The notes under the pieces: model-generated
The model's database searches: none
What the model saw: only the letters and a program-made list of their open reading frames with translations
What the model was told of the DNA's origin: nothing
Translations under genes and position numbers: made by a program
Assembly (NCBI RefSeq): GCF_003574215.1
Contig: NZ_AP018558.1
Span: 902,001-966,000 of the forward strand
Origin: Hydrogenophilus thermoluteolus
GTDB taxonomy: Bacteria; Pseudomonadota; Gammaproteobacteria; Burkholderiales; Rhodocyclaceae
Direction of reading: 5' to 3'
Length of the DNA stretch: 64,000 bases
Shown: piece after piece, positions 43,870-52,433 of the stretch
Numbering within the stretch: the first letter of the stretch is position 1
Layout of the letters: every line of letters starts with the position of its first letter

Positions 43870-45651
43870 ATGGAACTCTTTTGGCGTCTCTATCGCTGGG
43901 TTGAGGCAACCTTCTTCAATACGCTCACCAAAAAGCTCGCGAGCATCGTTTCGGTTGCCCTCTTTGCGGGTGGGTTTTGGTGGTTGTTTACCGCGCTGGA
44001 GTCTCGTTTGGTTGCGGCGGGTGTCGAAGCCGCGCAGGTATCGCAAATCTTTGCCGAGGTCACGCCGTGGTTCTGGGGGCTTTGGGGCGCACTCCTGCTG
44101 TACGCCGTTTTTCTGGTCTGGTACCTGCGCTATCTCATCGTGCGTCCGGTGCGTACGATGACGCACATCTTCGAGACGTTGGGCAACGACCGGCGTCTCG
44201 GAGATCTTTCGATCGATTTGCCCGAATTGTCGCAAGACGAACTCAGCGAACTCGCGCGCGCGTACAACGCGTTCGCCAAGCGGATGCGGCAGATGATCGT
44301 CGAGCTGCGTGCGTCGGGGCTCGAAACCGGTCAAGCGGCAGTGGTTACCGAAAACGAAATCGAAACGGCGGCGAAACGGGTAGAGGCACAGCGCAACGCA
44401 GCAGCCGATGCGCAACGGGCAAGCGAAGCGATCGTTTCGGCGAACCGTTCGGTCTTGGCGAAGACGGAACATCTCGACGAAATGATGCATCGCAATTTGG
44501 ATCGGGTTGCCGAGGCGGTCGAAGCGCTGCGTGGTTCCGTGGCGAAGGTGAAGGTGGCGCGCGAAGGCGTGGCCGCGTTCAATGGGCAAGTGGAAGAGAT
44601 CATGGCGCGTGCCAAGGAAGTTCGCGGAATCGCCGACCTGATCCGCGACATCGCGGATCAGACGAACCTATTGGCGCTCAATGCGTCGATCGAAGCGGCA
44701 CGTGCCGGGGAGATGGGGCGTGGCTTTGCGGTGGTCGCCGATGAGGTGCGCAAACTCGCCGAGCGGGTCAATGTCGCGACGAGCGACATCTACCGCGATC
44801 TCGATTTAATGCTTACCGAGGTGCAGAAGACGCAAGCTCAGGGGGAGACGATCGTCGATCGTGTCCGTCAGACCGAAGCGGACATCGAAGCGACCAATAC
44901 GCTTTTCGAATCGATGGCAGCGGAGTTGAACGCGAGTCGCGTTGCCCTCGACGAGATCGTCGACGCCTCGAAGACGATGAGCGTGGCCAACGAGGACGCC
45001 GCGAAACAGGTGAAGGAAATCGTGCAGGCGAGCGAAGCAGTCACCCAAGTGATCGACACAAGCCGCCAGCATATGGAGCAGCTGGAAGCACGAACGGAGC
45101 AAACGCTCGAACTGCTTTCTCGCTACCGGATCGGCTTTGGACGGCTCGACCACGCAGTGACCGAAACGCGGCGCTTCCGCGATCGTGTCCAAGACATTCT
45201 GACGGAAATGGCGACAGAGGGCATCGACATTTTCGATCGCAACTACCAACCCTACCTCAATTGCGAACCGCCCAAATTCAAATTGGCTTGGAGTGACGAG
45301 TTCGTGCGACGGGCGCAAGGGTTGCTCGATGAGACGCTACTGCGCATCCCGAACGCAGTATTTGCCGTTGCGGTCAATACCGATGGCTATCTTTCTGCGC
45401 ACAACAAGAAGTTCAGCCAGCCGCTCACCGGTGACCCAGCCAAAGACCTGGTGGGAAACCGGACATATCGCAAGTTTACCAACCACCACGAGTTGCGGGC
45501 AGCGCAAAACGAACGGCCGATCCTGTTGCAGACGTACCGGCGCGACACGGGCGAAATCCTTGCCGACATCGCGATGCCGATTTACGTCAATGGTCGTTTG
45601 TGGGGCAACGTTCGGGTCGGTCTCCCCATCCCCGTACTGCTGGAACAATGA
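43870..45651 (+). CDS. Methyl-accepting chemotaxis protein with C-terminal cytosolic sensor-like domain
   Basis: A 593-residue chemoreceptor. Two transmembrane helices (about residues 23-42 and 67-90) enclose a periplasmic loop of only about 24 residues, too short for a ligand-binding domain. A HAMP-like region follows (91-145), then the coiled-coil signalling domain with the conserved tip IADQTNLLALNASIEAARAG near residue 260. A globular domain of about 125 residues closes the protein (from about 470), with NTDGYLSAHNKKFSQPL and LQTYRRDTGEILADIAMPI; this PAS- or Cache-like module is seen at the C-terminus of other proteobacterial receptors. No CheR-binding pentapeptide ends the protein. AGGTG lies 5 bases before ATG 43870. 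No che gene is in the window. Confidence 0.88.
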   Translation: MELFWRLYRWVEATFFNTLTKKLASIVSVALFAGGFWWLFTALESRLVAAGVEAAQVSQIFAEVTPWFWGLWGALLLYAVFLVWYLRYLIVRPVRTMTHIFETLGNDRRLGDLSIDLPELSQDELSELARAYNAFAKRMRQMIVELRASGLETGQAAVVTENEIETAAKRVEAQRNAAADAQRASEAIVSANRSVLAKTEHLDEMMHRNLDRVAEAVEALRGSVAKVKVAREGVAAFNGQVEEIMARAKEVRGIADLIRDIADQTNLLALNASIEAARAGEMGRGFAVVADEVRKLAERVNVATSDIYRDLDLMLTEVQKTQAQGETIVDRVRQTEADIEATNTLFESMAAELNASRVALDEIVDASKTMSVANEDAAKQVKEIVQASEAVTQVIDTSRQHMEQLEARTEQTLELLSRYRIGFGRLDHAVTETRRFRDRVQDILTEMATEGIDIFDRNYQPYLNCEPPKFKLAWSDEFVRRAQGLLDETLLRIPNAVFAVAVNTDGYLSAHNKKFSQPLTGDPAKDLVGNRTYRKFTNHHELRAAQNERPILLQTYRRDTGEILADIAMPIYVNGRLWGNVRVGLPIPVLLEQ

Positions 45652-45720
45652 AACCGCATTGCGGCTTGAGCCATCGGAGGGCCTTCTCCGCGTCTTAACC
45701 GCTCTTTTGCCATAACTTTC

Positions 45721-45748
45721 TTGCGCGTATGCTGTTTCCTACTATAAT
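45721..45748 (+). promoter_or_regulatory. Promoter of the glycogen gene cluster
   Basis: TTGCGC (45721-45726) and a perfect TATAAT (45743-45748) are 16 bases apart, 34-61 bases upstream of the glgC ATG. The stretch between the chemoreceptor stop and glgC (45652-45781) shows no clear terminator, only a weak 5-bp CGGAG/CTCCG hairpin near 45675-45690. Confidence 0.65.
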
Positions 45749-45781
45749 GGAAAAATGATGAGACGATAATGGCAATAGGCC

Positions 45782-47077
45782 ATGGCCGAAGCGACTGACC
45801 AAAACGGCTCGACAACACCGGTTCCCATTTTGCGCCAGGTTTTCGCAGTAGTTCTTGCTGGAGGGGAGGGGAATCGCCTGAAGCACCTCACGCGCTGGCG
45901 CGCCAAGCCTGCGGTTCCTTTTGGCGGAAAGTACCGAATCATCGATTTCCCATTGTCGAATTGCGTCAATTCCGGGATTGCGCGCGTTGCGGTTCTCACA
46001 CAGTACAAGGCGCAATCGCTGATTCGCCACCTTCAGCGGGCGTGGAATTTTCTCCGCCACGAAGTCGGGGAGTTCATCGAGATCGTTCCTGCGCAGCAAC
46101 GGATGGGGAAGGAGTGGTATCTGGGCACCGCTGACGCGGTGGCACAAAATCTCGACCTGCTGCGCCGCCACCGTCCGCGTTATATCCTCATTCTGGCCGG
46201 CGATCACGTCTATACGATGGACTACGCGCGGATGCTTGCCAGCCACGTCGAACGACGTGCGGAAATCACCATCGCGTGCATTCCCGTGCCGCTTGCACAA
46301 GCCTCCCATTTCGGGGTGATGGCGGTGGATGAGGAGAACCGGGTGGTCCGCTTCGTGGAAAAGCCATCGCAGCCGGAGCCGATCCCAGGCCAACCCGAGA
46401 TGGCGTTGGCGTCGATGGGTATCTATCTCTTCGACGCGGAATATCTCTATGCGCTTCTTCTCGAAGATCGCGACCGTGCCGATTCCACCCACGATTTCGG
46501 GCGCGATCTCATCCCGCACGCGTTGCAGCGGGGCGATCGCCTTTTTGCCTACCGTTTCGTCAATGAAGCGGGAAAACCCGACTACTGGCGCGACGTGGGG
46601 ACGATCGAATCGTACTGGCGAGCCAACATGGATCTCTGCGCGATCGAGCCGCCGCTCAACCTCTACGATCGCAACTGGCCGATTTGGACCTACCAGGCGC
46701 AGCGGCCGCCAGCGAAATTCGCATTCGACGACGAGGGGCGGCGTGGCATGGCGGTGGACTCCCTCGTCTCCGCCGGTTGCATCCTCTCCGGCGCGGTCGC
46801 GCGCCGCTCGATCCTCTTTACCAATACCTTCTTGCACAGTTACTCGACGGTGGAGGAATCGGTGCTGTTGCCCAATGTCGAAGTGGGGCGGAATGCGAAG
46901 ATTCGCCGCGCGATCATCGACAAACATTGCCGCATCCCGCCGGGGATGGAGATCGGTTTCGATCGGGAAGCCGATCGCGAACGATTCTACTGCTGCCCCC
47001 AATCGGGTCTGGTCGTCGTCACGCCGGAAATGCTTGGTCAGTCGTTTCGCCACTACGATCCGCAGGAGGATTTCTGA
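45782..47077 (+). CDS. glgC: Glucose-1-phosphate adenylyltransferase
   Basis: A 431-residue ADP-glucose pyrophosphorylase. The nucleotide-binding N-terminus reads VVLAGGEGNRLKHLTRWRAK and PFGGKYRIIDFPLSNCVNSG, GDHVYTMDY and FVEKP follow in the catalytic domain, and a left-handed beta-helix with hexapeptide-like repeats forms the C-terminal regulatory part (about 300-400). It makes ADP-glucose, the committed and allosterically controlled step of glycogen synthesis. First gene of the cluster; the stop overlaps the next ATG by one base (TGATG). Confidence 0.97.
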   Translation: MAEATDQNGSTTPVPILRQVFAVVLAGGEGNRLKHLTRWRAKPAVPFGGKYRIIDFPLSNCVNSGIARVAVLTQYKAQSLIRHLQRAWNFLRHEVGEFIEIVPAQQRMGKEWYLGTADAVAQNLDLLRRHRPRYILILAGDHVYTMDYARMLASHVERRAEITIACIPVPLAQASHFGVMAVDEENRVVRFVEKPSQPEPIPGQPEMALASMGIYLFDAEYLYALLLEDRDRADSTHDFGRDLIPHALQRGDRLFAYRFVNEAGKPDYWRDVGTIESYWRANMDLCAIEPPLNLYDRNWPIWTYQAQRPPAKFAFDDEGRRGMAVDSLVSAGCILSGAVARRSILFTNTFLHSYSTVEESVLLPNVEVGRNAKIRRAIIDKHCRIPPGMEIGFDREADRERFYCCPQSGLVVVTPEMLGQSFRHYDPQEDF

Positions 47078-48777
47078 TGGGCAATCGGTTGGGGGTGGCA
47101 CTGCTCTGGCATCTGCATCAGCCCTATTACAAAGAGCCGGACGGGCGCTACCGTTTGCCATGGGTCTACCTCCATGCCATCAAGGACTACGCCGAGATGG
47201 CGGCGCATCTCGAAGCGCACCCGGCGGCGAAAGCGACGGTCAATTGGACGCCGACCCTCTTGACGCAGTTGTCCGATTACGCTGTGCGCCTTGCCCGTTT
47301 TCTCGACCATGGCGAACCGGTCGGTGACCGCCTGCTCGACTGGCTGAGCGGTGCTGTCCCGCTTCCCGAGGATCTCGAAGGCAGACGTCAAGTAGTTCAA
47401 GCGTGCCGCCGCGCCAATCCACCGACGATGGTCCATCCCCATCCCCACTTCCACCACCTCCTGGCTTGGGTCGAGGAGGGGGGGTTCGGTTGCTGTTGCG
47501 AACGGTTGCGCTACCTCAACGATCAGTTCCTCTACGATCTCCTCACTTGGTACCACCTGGCGTGGTGCGGGGTGTCGCTGCGGCAAAAGGAGCCGACGCT
47601 GCAAAGGCTCGCCGCGCAAGCCGCTGCTTTTTCTGGGGAAGATCGGCGTGCGTTGGTGCGCGTCATCGCCGAGACGATCGCAACGCTCCCCGAGCGCTAT
47701 CGGCGACTTGCCGAACGCGGACAGATCGAGCTTTCTTTGACCCCTTACGGCCATCCGATCGCGCCGCTGCTCCTCGATTTTGCCGCGGCGCACGAAAGCC
47801 GCCCGCAAGATCCGCTCCCTGAAAAGAATTATCCGGGAGGAGCGGAACGCCTGCGCTGGCATCTGGATGCCGGTTTCGCGCTGTTCGAGGAGCTGTTTGG
47901 CTTCAGACCGAACGGTCTTTGGCCAGCCGAAGGGGCGATTTGCGAGCGTTCGCTCGCGCTTTTTGCCGAATACGGCGTACAGTGGTGCGCAAGTGGCGAA
48001 AAGGTATGGTTCGCATCGGCGCAGGCAAGCGGCTGGGACACCGACTATCTTGCGAGCAAACACGGGCTCTTTGCGCCGATCGCCTGGCGCGATCAACCGC
48101 TCCGCCTTTTCTTCCGCGACGACGGTCTGTCCGACATGATCGGATTCACCTACCAGCATTGGCGCGCCGAAGACGCGGTAGAACACCTGGTTGCCGCGCT
48201 CGAGCGAATTGCTGCCAGCTATGGCGCGGAAGCGGGCGAGCATACGGTCCTCATCGCGCTCGATGGGGAAAATGCCTGGGAGTACTACCCGAACAACGGC
48301 TGGGATTTCCTCACGCTCCTTTATGAGCGGCTAAGCCACCACCCGAAACTTGTGATGCGTACCGTCAGCGAGGCGGTCGCGGCACGGCACGAACCGAATC
48401 GCCTGGAACGGGTCCGCGCAGGCAGCTGGGTTCAGGGCAACCTGGCCACGTGGATCGGCAGCGACGCGAAAAATCGTGCGTGGGCTGCGCTGGTTGCGCT
48501 CAAAGAGGCGATCGACGCCCGGTGGGCGACGTGGGACGAAGCGCGACGTGCGGTGGTTGCCCAGCAGCTTGCTTATTGTGAGGCGTCGGATTGGTTCTGG
48601 TGGTTTGCTGACCACAATCCCTTGGAGGCGGTCACCGAGTTCGATTTCCTTTTCCGCGCGCATCTTGCCGAGGCGTACCGTTTGCTCGGTTCGGCGCCGC
48701 CGGAAGCGCTCGCGCAGCCATTTGCGACCGGAGGGGGGGCTGCGGAGCTGGGAGGGACGATGCAGCGCGCACAATGA
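47077..48777 (+). CDS. Glycoside hydrolase family 57 protein
   Basis: A 566-residue GH57 enzyme. Conserved motifs are visible: LLWHLHQPYYKEP at the N-terminus, LPWVYLHAIKDYAEMAAHLE, SLTPYGHPIAPLL, NGLWPAEGAICE with the expected nucleophile Glu, FFRDDGLSDMIGFTYQHW with the expected acid Asp, and ALDGENAWEYYPNNG. GH57 members act on alpha-1,4 or alpha-1,6 glucans as amylase, glucanotransferase, pullulanase or branching enzyme; which one cannot be told here. No signal peptide, so it acts in the cytoplasm. AGGAGGA lies about 8 bases before the ATG, and translation is coupled to glgC. It may fill the trimming role of GlgX, which is absent. Confidence 0.9.
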   Translation: MGNRLGVALLWHLHQPYYKEPDGRYRLPWVYLHAIKDYAEMAAHLEAHPAAKATVNWTPTLLTQLSDYAVRLARFLDHGEPVGDRLLDWLSGAVPLPEDLEGRRQVVQACRRANPPTMVHPHPHFHHLLAWVEEGGFGCCCERLRYLNDQFLYDLLTWYHLAWCGVSLRQKEPTLQRLAAQAAAFSGEDRRALVRVIAETIATLPERYRRLAERGQIELSLTPYGHPIAPLLLDFAAAHESRPQDPLPEKNYPGGAERLRWHLDAGFALFEELFGFRPNGLWPAEGAICERSLALFAEYGVQWCASGEKVWFASAQASGWDTDYLASKHGLFAPIAWRDQPLRLFFRDDGLSDMIGFTYQHWRAEDAVEHLVAALERIAASYGAEAGEHTVLIALDGENAWEYYPNNGWDFLTLLYERLSHHPKLVMRTVSEAVAARHEPNRLERVRAGSWVQGNLATWIGSDAKNRAWAALVALKEAIDARWATWDEARRAVVAQQLAYCEASDWFWWFADHNPLEAVTEFDFLFRAHLAEAYRLLGSAPPEALAQPFATGGGAAELGGTMQRAQ

Positions 48778-48802
48778 CGATTCGCCAAAAAAGGGGGGGA
48801 GG

Positions 48803-50233
48803 ATGGTCCGGGAATGGCTGGAGCGGCGCGCAGCGGGGGTGCTGCTGCACCCCACAGCGCTTGCGGGGGACGACGGACTCACCGAAGCGCGGGTGCGCGC
48901 GTTCGTTGCGTGGATGGCGCAGGCGGGGCTGCGGTTGTGGCAGATCCTGCCGATCCATCCGCCGCGTCATGTCTCTCCTTACGAGTGCGTGACCAGTTTC
49001 GCGGTGAATGAGCGGCTTTTTGCCGCCGAGTGGTTGCAGCGCACCTTGCCGCCGCAGGAGACGGTGGAATCGGCGCTGCAGGGCGAGGTGTGGCTGAGCG
49101 GAGAGAGCGGTCTGGCCTCGCCGGGGCTTGCCCCTTTTGCGCCGGTAATCGCGCGTGAGCGGGTGAAATACGCGCTCTTTTGTTATTATGCGCACCAATT
49201 CCCGGATCGCCCATTCTGGGCATGGCCGCCTGATCTGGCGCTGTTTCGGGAGGACGAACAGCTCCCCCCCGAAGCGCGCGGTTGGTTGACGGCGAAAATG
49301 GCGCGGCTCCTTGCTGCCGAGCGCGCATGGCAGCAGGTCCTGGCGCTGGTTCATGAGGCGGGCATCTGGGTAGTTGGTGATCTCCCTTTTTTCGTCGCAG
49401 CCAATAGCGCCGACGTCTGGGGCAACCGCGCTTACTTCTTGCTGCAATCCGACGGCTCCCCCGCTTTTGTTGCCGGGGTTCCGCCAGACTATTTCAGCGC
49501 CAGCGGTCAGCGCTGGGGGAATCCCCAGTACGACTGGGGCATGCTGCGCGAGACCGAATTTGGCTGGTGGCGCGCCCGGCTCGCCGCTCAACTGTCGTGG
49601 TGCGACGGGGTACGGTTGGACCATTTTCGCGGTTACCAAGCGGTCTGGTCGATCCCGGAAGACGCGCCGACAGCCGAGACGGGCTGCTGGGTGCCGGTTC
49701 CGGGTGACGCGCTCTTTGCGCGCGTTCGCACCGATTGCGGCGGCGAACCGCTGCCGTTCATCGCCGAGGACCTCGGGATCATCACCGACGAGGTGCGCGC
49801 GCTCCAAGCGGCATTCCATCTCCCCGGCATTTCGGTGTTGCAGTTCGGCTTCGACGGTCTGCCGGGTAATCCCCATGCGCCGCACGCGATTCCCGAATGG
49901 CAGTGGGTGATGACCGGGACGCACGACAACGCGACGACGCTCGAGTGGTGGAACGGGATCGAGGATGGGGGCTATCGCGAGTGGATCCTGGCGCAGTTGC
50001 CTCATAGCGACGATCCGATGCCGTGGCCGATGATCGACGCGGCGCTGGCAAGCCGCGCACGCTGGGCGGTGATCCCGATTGCCGATTGGCTCGGTTTGGG
50101 GGCTGAGGCGCGCTTCAACGTTCCGGGCACGGTGAATGAGCGCAATTGGCGTTGGCGGGTTCCGGAAGGGGCGTTGCGTGTCGAACTGGCACAGCGCATC
50201 CGCGACCGCGTCGAACGCTTTGCGCGCGGCTGA
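48803..50233 (+). CDS. malQ: 4-alpha-glucanotransferase (GH77)
   Basis: A 476-residue amylomaltase, about the size of the short plant D-enzyme-like form. It opens AGVLLHPTAL and contains LRLWQILPIHPP, GDLPFFVAANSADVWGN, the nucleophile region CDGVRLDHFRGY, the acid/base FIAEDLGIITDEV and MTGTHDNATTLEWW. It disproportionates maltodextrins, producing longer chains that GlgP or GlgB can use. A purine-rich AGGGGGGGAGG precedes ATG 48803. The gene is the third of the cluster. Confidence 0.95.
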   Translation: MVREWLERRAAGVLLHPTALAGDDGLTEARVRAFVAWMAQAGLRLWQILPIHPPRHVSPYECVTSFAVNERLFAAEWLQRTLPPQETVESALQGEVWLSGESGLASPGLAPFAPVIARERVKYALFCYYAHQFPDRPFWAWPPDLALFREDEQLPPEARGWLTAKMARLLAAERAWQQVLALVHEAGIWVVGDLPFFVAANSADVWGNRAYFLLQSDGSPAFVAGVPPDYFSASGQRWGNPQYDWGMLRETEFGWWRARLAAQLSWCDGVRLDHFRGYQAVWSIPEDAPTAETGCWVPVPGDALFARVRTDCGGEPLPFIAEDLGIITDEVRALQAAFHLPGISVLQFGFDGLPGNPHAPHAIPEWQWVMTGTHDNATTLEWWNGIEDGGYREWILAQLPHSDDPMPWPMIDAALASRARWAVIPIADWLGLGAEARFNVPGTVNERNWRWRVPEGALRVELAQRIRDRVERFARG

Positions 50234-50245
50234 GCAGGGAGGGGG

Positions 50246-52432
50246 GTGTTGAGCGAACTGGAGCCCGTTTGGCAGGCATTGAACGCTGGAACGGTACACG
50301 ACCCTTTCCGCGGGTTGGGGTGGCGCATCGAAGAAGGGGATCACTGGGCGCTTTACGAGTGGCTGCCAACGGCAACCGCGGTCGAGGTGGGGGGTAAGCG
50401 GTTGGCAATGGTCGCGCCAGGGGTGTGGCGCGCTCGTTTCACGGCAGACGAGCGGAAAACGCTGTTGCCCCACCATACGGTGCGCTGGCAAGAGGGCGAC
50501 GAAATGTGGCACAGCGTCGTTTCGCCCTGGACTTTTCCCACGTTGCTTGGCGCGTTGGACTGTTACCTCATCGGGATCGGCGAGCATTGGCGGTGGTGGG
50601 AGAAGTTGGGGGCGCACTGCGTCGAGATCGACGGTGTGGCGGGTGTCCATTTTGCCGTTTGGGCGCCCAACGCCGAACGGGTTTCGGTGGTTGGGGACTT
50701 CAACCAATGGCACGGGTTGCGCCATCCGATGCGCGTATTGGGCAGCAGCGGAATCTGGTCGCTTTTCATTCCAGGTCTTACTGTTGGGGATCGCTATCGA
50801 TTCGAGATCCGCACCCGTTCGGGAGCGATCGTCACCAAGAGCGACCCATCGGGACAGTGGTTCGAACTGCGGCCGCAAAATGGTTCGAAGGTGTGGCGCA
50901 GCCGTTATACCTGGGGCGATGAAGCGTGGTTGGCCGCGCGAAACGCCTGGGATCCCTACCACGAGCCGATCGCGATCTACGAGGTCCACGCCGGTTCCTG
51001 GATGCGACACGCCGACGGACGTTTCTACAGTTACCGCGAACTGGCCGAGCGGCTGATCCCATACGTGCAGTCGTTGGGATTCACCCATATCGAACTCCTG
51101 CCCCTTGCCGAGCATCCGCTCGACGAGTCGTGGGGGTACCAGGTGACCGGCTTTTACGCCCCAACCAGTCGCTACGGCACCCCGGACGATCTCAAAGCGT
51201 TCGTCGATGCGGCGCATCAGGCAGGAATCGGCGTGATCCTCGACTGGACGCCCGCCCATTTCCCGAAAGACGAATGGGCGCTTGCCCGCTTCGACGGTAC
51301 GGCGCTCTTCGAGCATGAGGATCCCCGCCTGGGCGAACATCCCGACTGGGGGAGTCTGATTTTCAATTATGGTCGCCATGAGGTGCGCAATTTTCTGATC
51401 GCCAACGCCCTCTTTTGGCTCGTCGAATACCACTTCGACGCGTTGCGGGTCGATGCGGTAGCCTCGATGCTCTACCTGGACTATTCGCGTCGCCCTGGGG
51501 AGTGGTTGCCCAATCATTATGGTGGGCGTGAAAATCTCGAAGCGATCGAATTCTTGCGTCGTTTGAACACGCTGATCCACGCCGAGGTTCCTGGTGCGCT
51601 GGTGTTCGCCGAAGAGTCCACTGCCTGGCCGATGGTGTCGCGTCCAGTATGGATGGGGGGGCTTGGCTTTTCGTTCAAGTGGAACATGGGGTGGATGCAC
51701 GACACGTTCACTTATTTCGCGCACGATCCCCTCTTTCGCCGTTACCATCAGGATAAGCTTACCTTCTCTCAGTGGTATGCCTACAGCGAGAATTTCGTCC
51801 TTCCGCTCTCGCACGACGAAGTGGTGCACGGCAAAGGATCGCTCGTGGCGAAAATGCCCGGCGATGCCGATGCGAAACGGGCACAGGTGCGTCTTTTGCT
51901 GGCGTGGCAGTGGTGGCACCCTGGCAAAAAACTCCTCTTCATGGGGGGGGAGTTTGCGCAGTGGCGTGAGTGGAGCGAACGGCGCGAACTCGATTGGGGG
52001 TTGCTCGCCGAGGCGGGGCACCGTGGCGTGCAACGGTGGGTTGCCGATCTCAACGCGACCTACCGTGCGCTGGGCGCGCTGCATGACTTCGATTGTGACG
52101 CAGAGGGCTTTGAGTGGGTCGATTGTCACGACGCGGAACAGTCGGTGATCGCTTTCTTGCGTAAGGGAAGAAAAGGTGAAGTTGTGTTGGCGGTGCTCCA
52201 TTTCACGCCGTTGACGCGAACGAACTATCGGGTGGGGGTACCGTTTGGCGGTCTCTGGCGCGAGCGGCTGAACAGCGACAGCCGCTTCTACGGAGGGAGT
52301 GACGTCGGCAATTGCGGCGCTGTACGGGCCGAAGCGGTTCCGTGGCACGGCTTTCCGTACAGCGTCGCGCTGACGCTTCCGCCGTTCGGCGCGCTTCTGC
52401 TGCAACCGGTTGGAAGAGAAGAGGAGGGGTAG
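50246..52432 (+). CDS. glgB: 1,4-alpha-glucan branching enzyme (GH13)
   Basis: A 728-residue branching enzyme with two N-terminal CBM48-like modules (the second ends AGVHFAVWAPNAERVSVVGD-type) and a GH13 barrel. DWTPAHFPKDEWALARFDGT, the nucleophile region FDALRVDAVASMLYLDYSR, the acid FAEESTAWP and LSHDEVVHGKGSL are all present. It creates alpha-1,6 branches in glycogen. The start is GTG 50246 or the adjacent TTG 50249; AGGGAGG at 50236-50242 fits either. Length equals the E. coli enzyme. Confidence 0.97.
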   Translation: MLSELEPVWQALNAGTVHDPFRGLGWRIEEGDHWALYEWLPTATAVEVGGKRLAMVAPGVWRARFTADERKTLLPHHTVRWQEGDEMWHSVVSPWTFPTLLGALDCYLIGIGEHWRWWEKLGAHCVEIDGVAGVHFAVWAPNAERVSVVGDFNQWHGLRHPMRVLGSSGIWSLFIPGLTVGDRYRFEIRTRSGAIVTKSDPSGQWFELRPQNGSKVWRSRYTWGDEAWLAARNAWDPYHEPIAIYEVHAGSWMRHADGRFYSYRELAERLIPYVQSLGFTHIELLPLAEHPLDESWGYQVTGFYAPTSRYGTPDDLKAFVDAAHQAGIGVILDWTPAHFPKDEWALARFDGTALFEHEDPRLGEHPDWGSLIFNYGRHEVRNFLIANALFWLVEYHFDALRVDAVASMLYLDYSRRPGEWLPNHYGGRENLEAIEFLRRLNTLIHAEVPGALVFAEESTAWPMVSRPVWMGGLGFSFKWNMGWMHDTFTYFAHDPLFRRYHQDKLTFSQWYAYSENFVLPLSHDEVVHGKGSLVAKMPGDADAKRAQVRLLLAWQWWHPGKKLLFMGGEFAQWREWSERRELDWGLLAEAGHRGVQRWVADLNATYRALGALHDFDCDAEGFEWVDCHDAEQSVIAFLRKGRKGEVVLAVLHFTPLTRTNYRVGVPFGGLWRERLNSDSRFYGGSDVGNCGAVRAEAVPWHGFPYSVALTLPPFGALLLQPVGREEEG

Positions 52433-52433
52433 C

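Noticed and set aside
48632..52405. A 1,257-codon open frame on the minus strand, antisense to GH57, malQ and glgB.
   Set aside because: The translation is Arg/Pro/His-rich, has no recognisable domain and lies opposite three clear enzymes; it results from the GC-rich third-position bias of the real genes.
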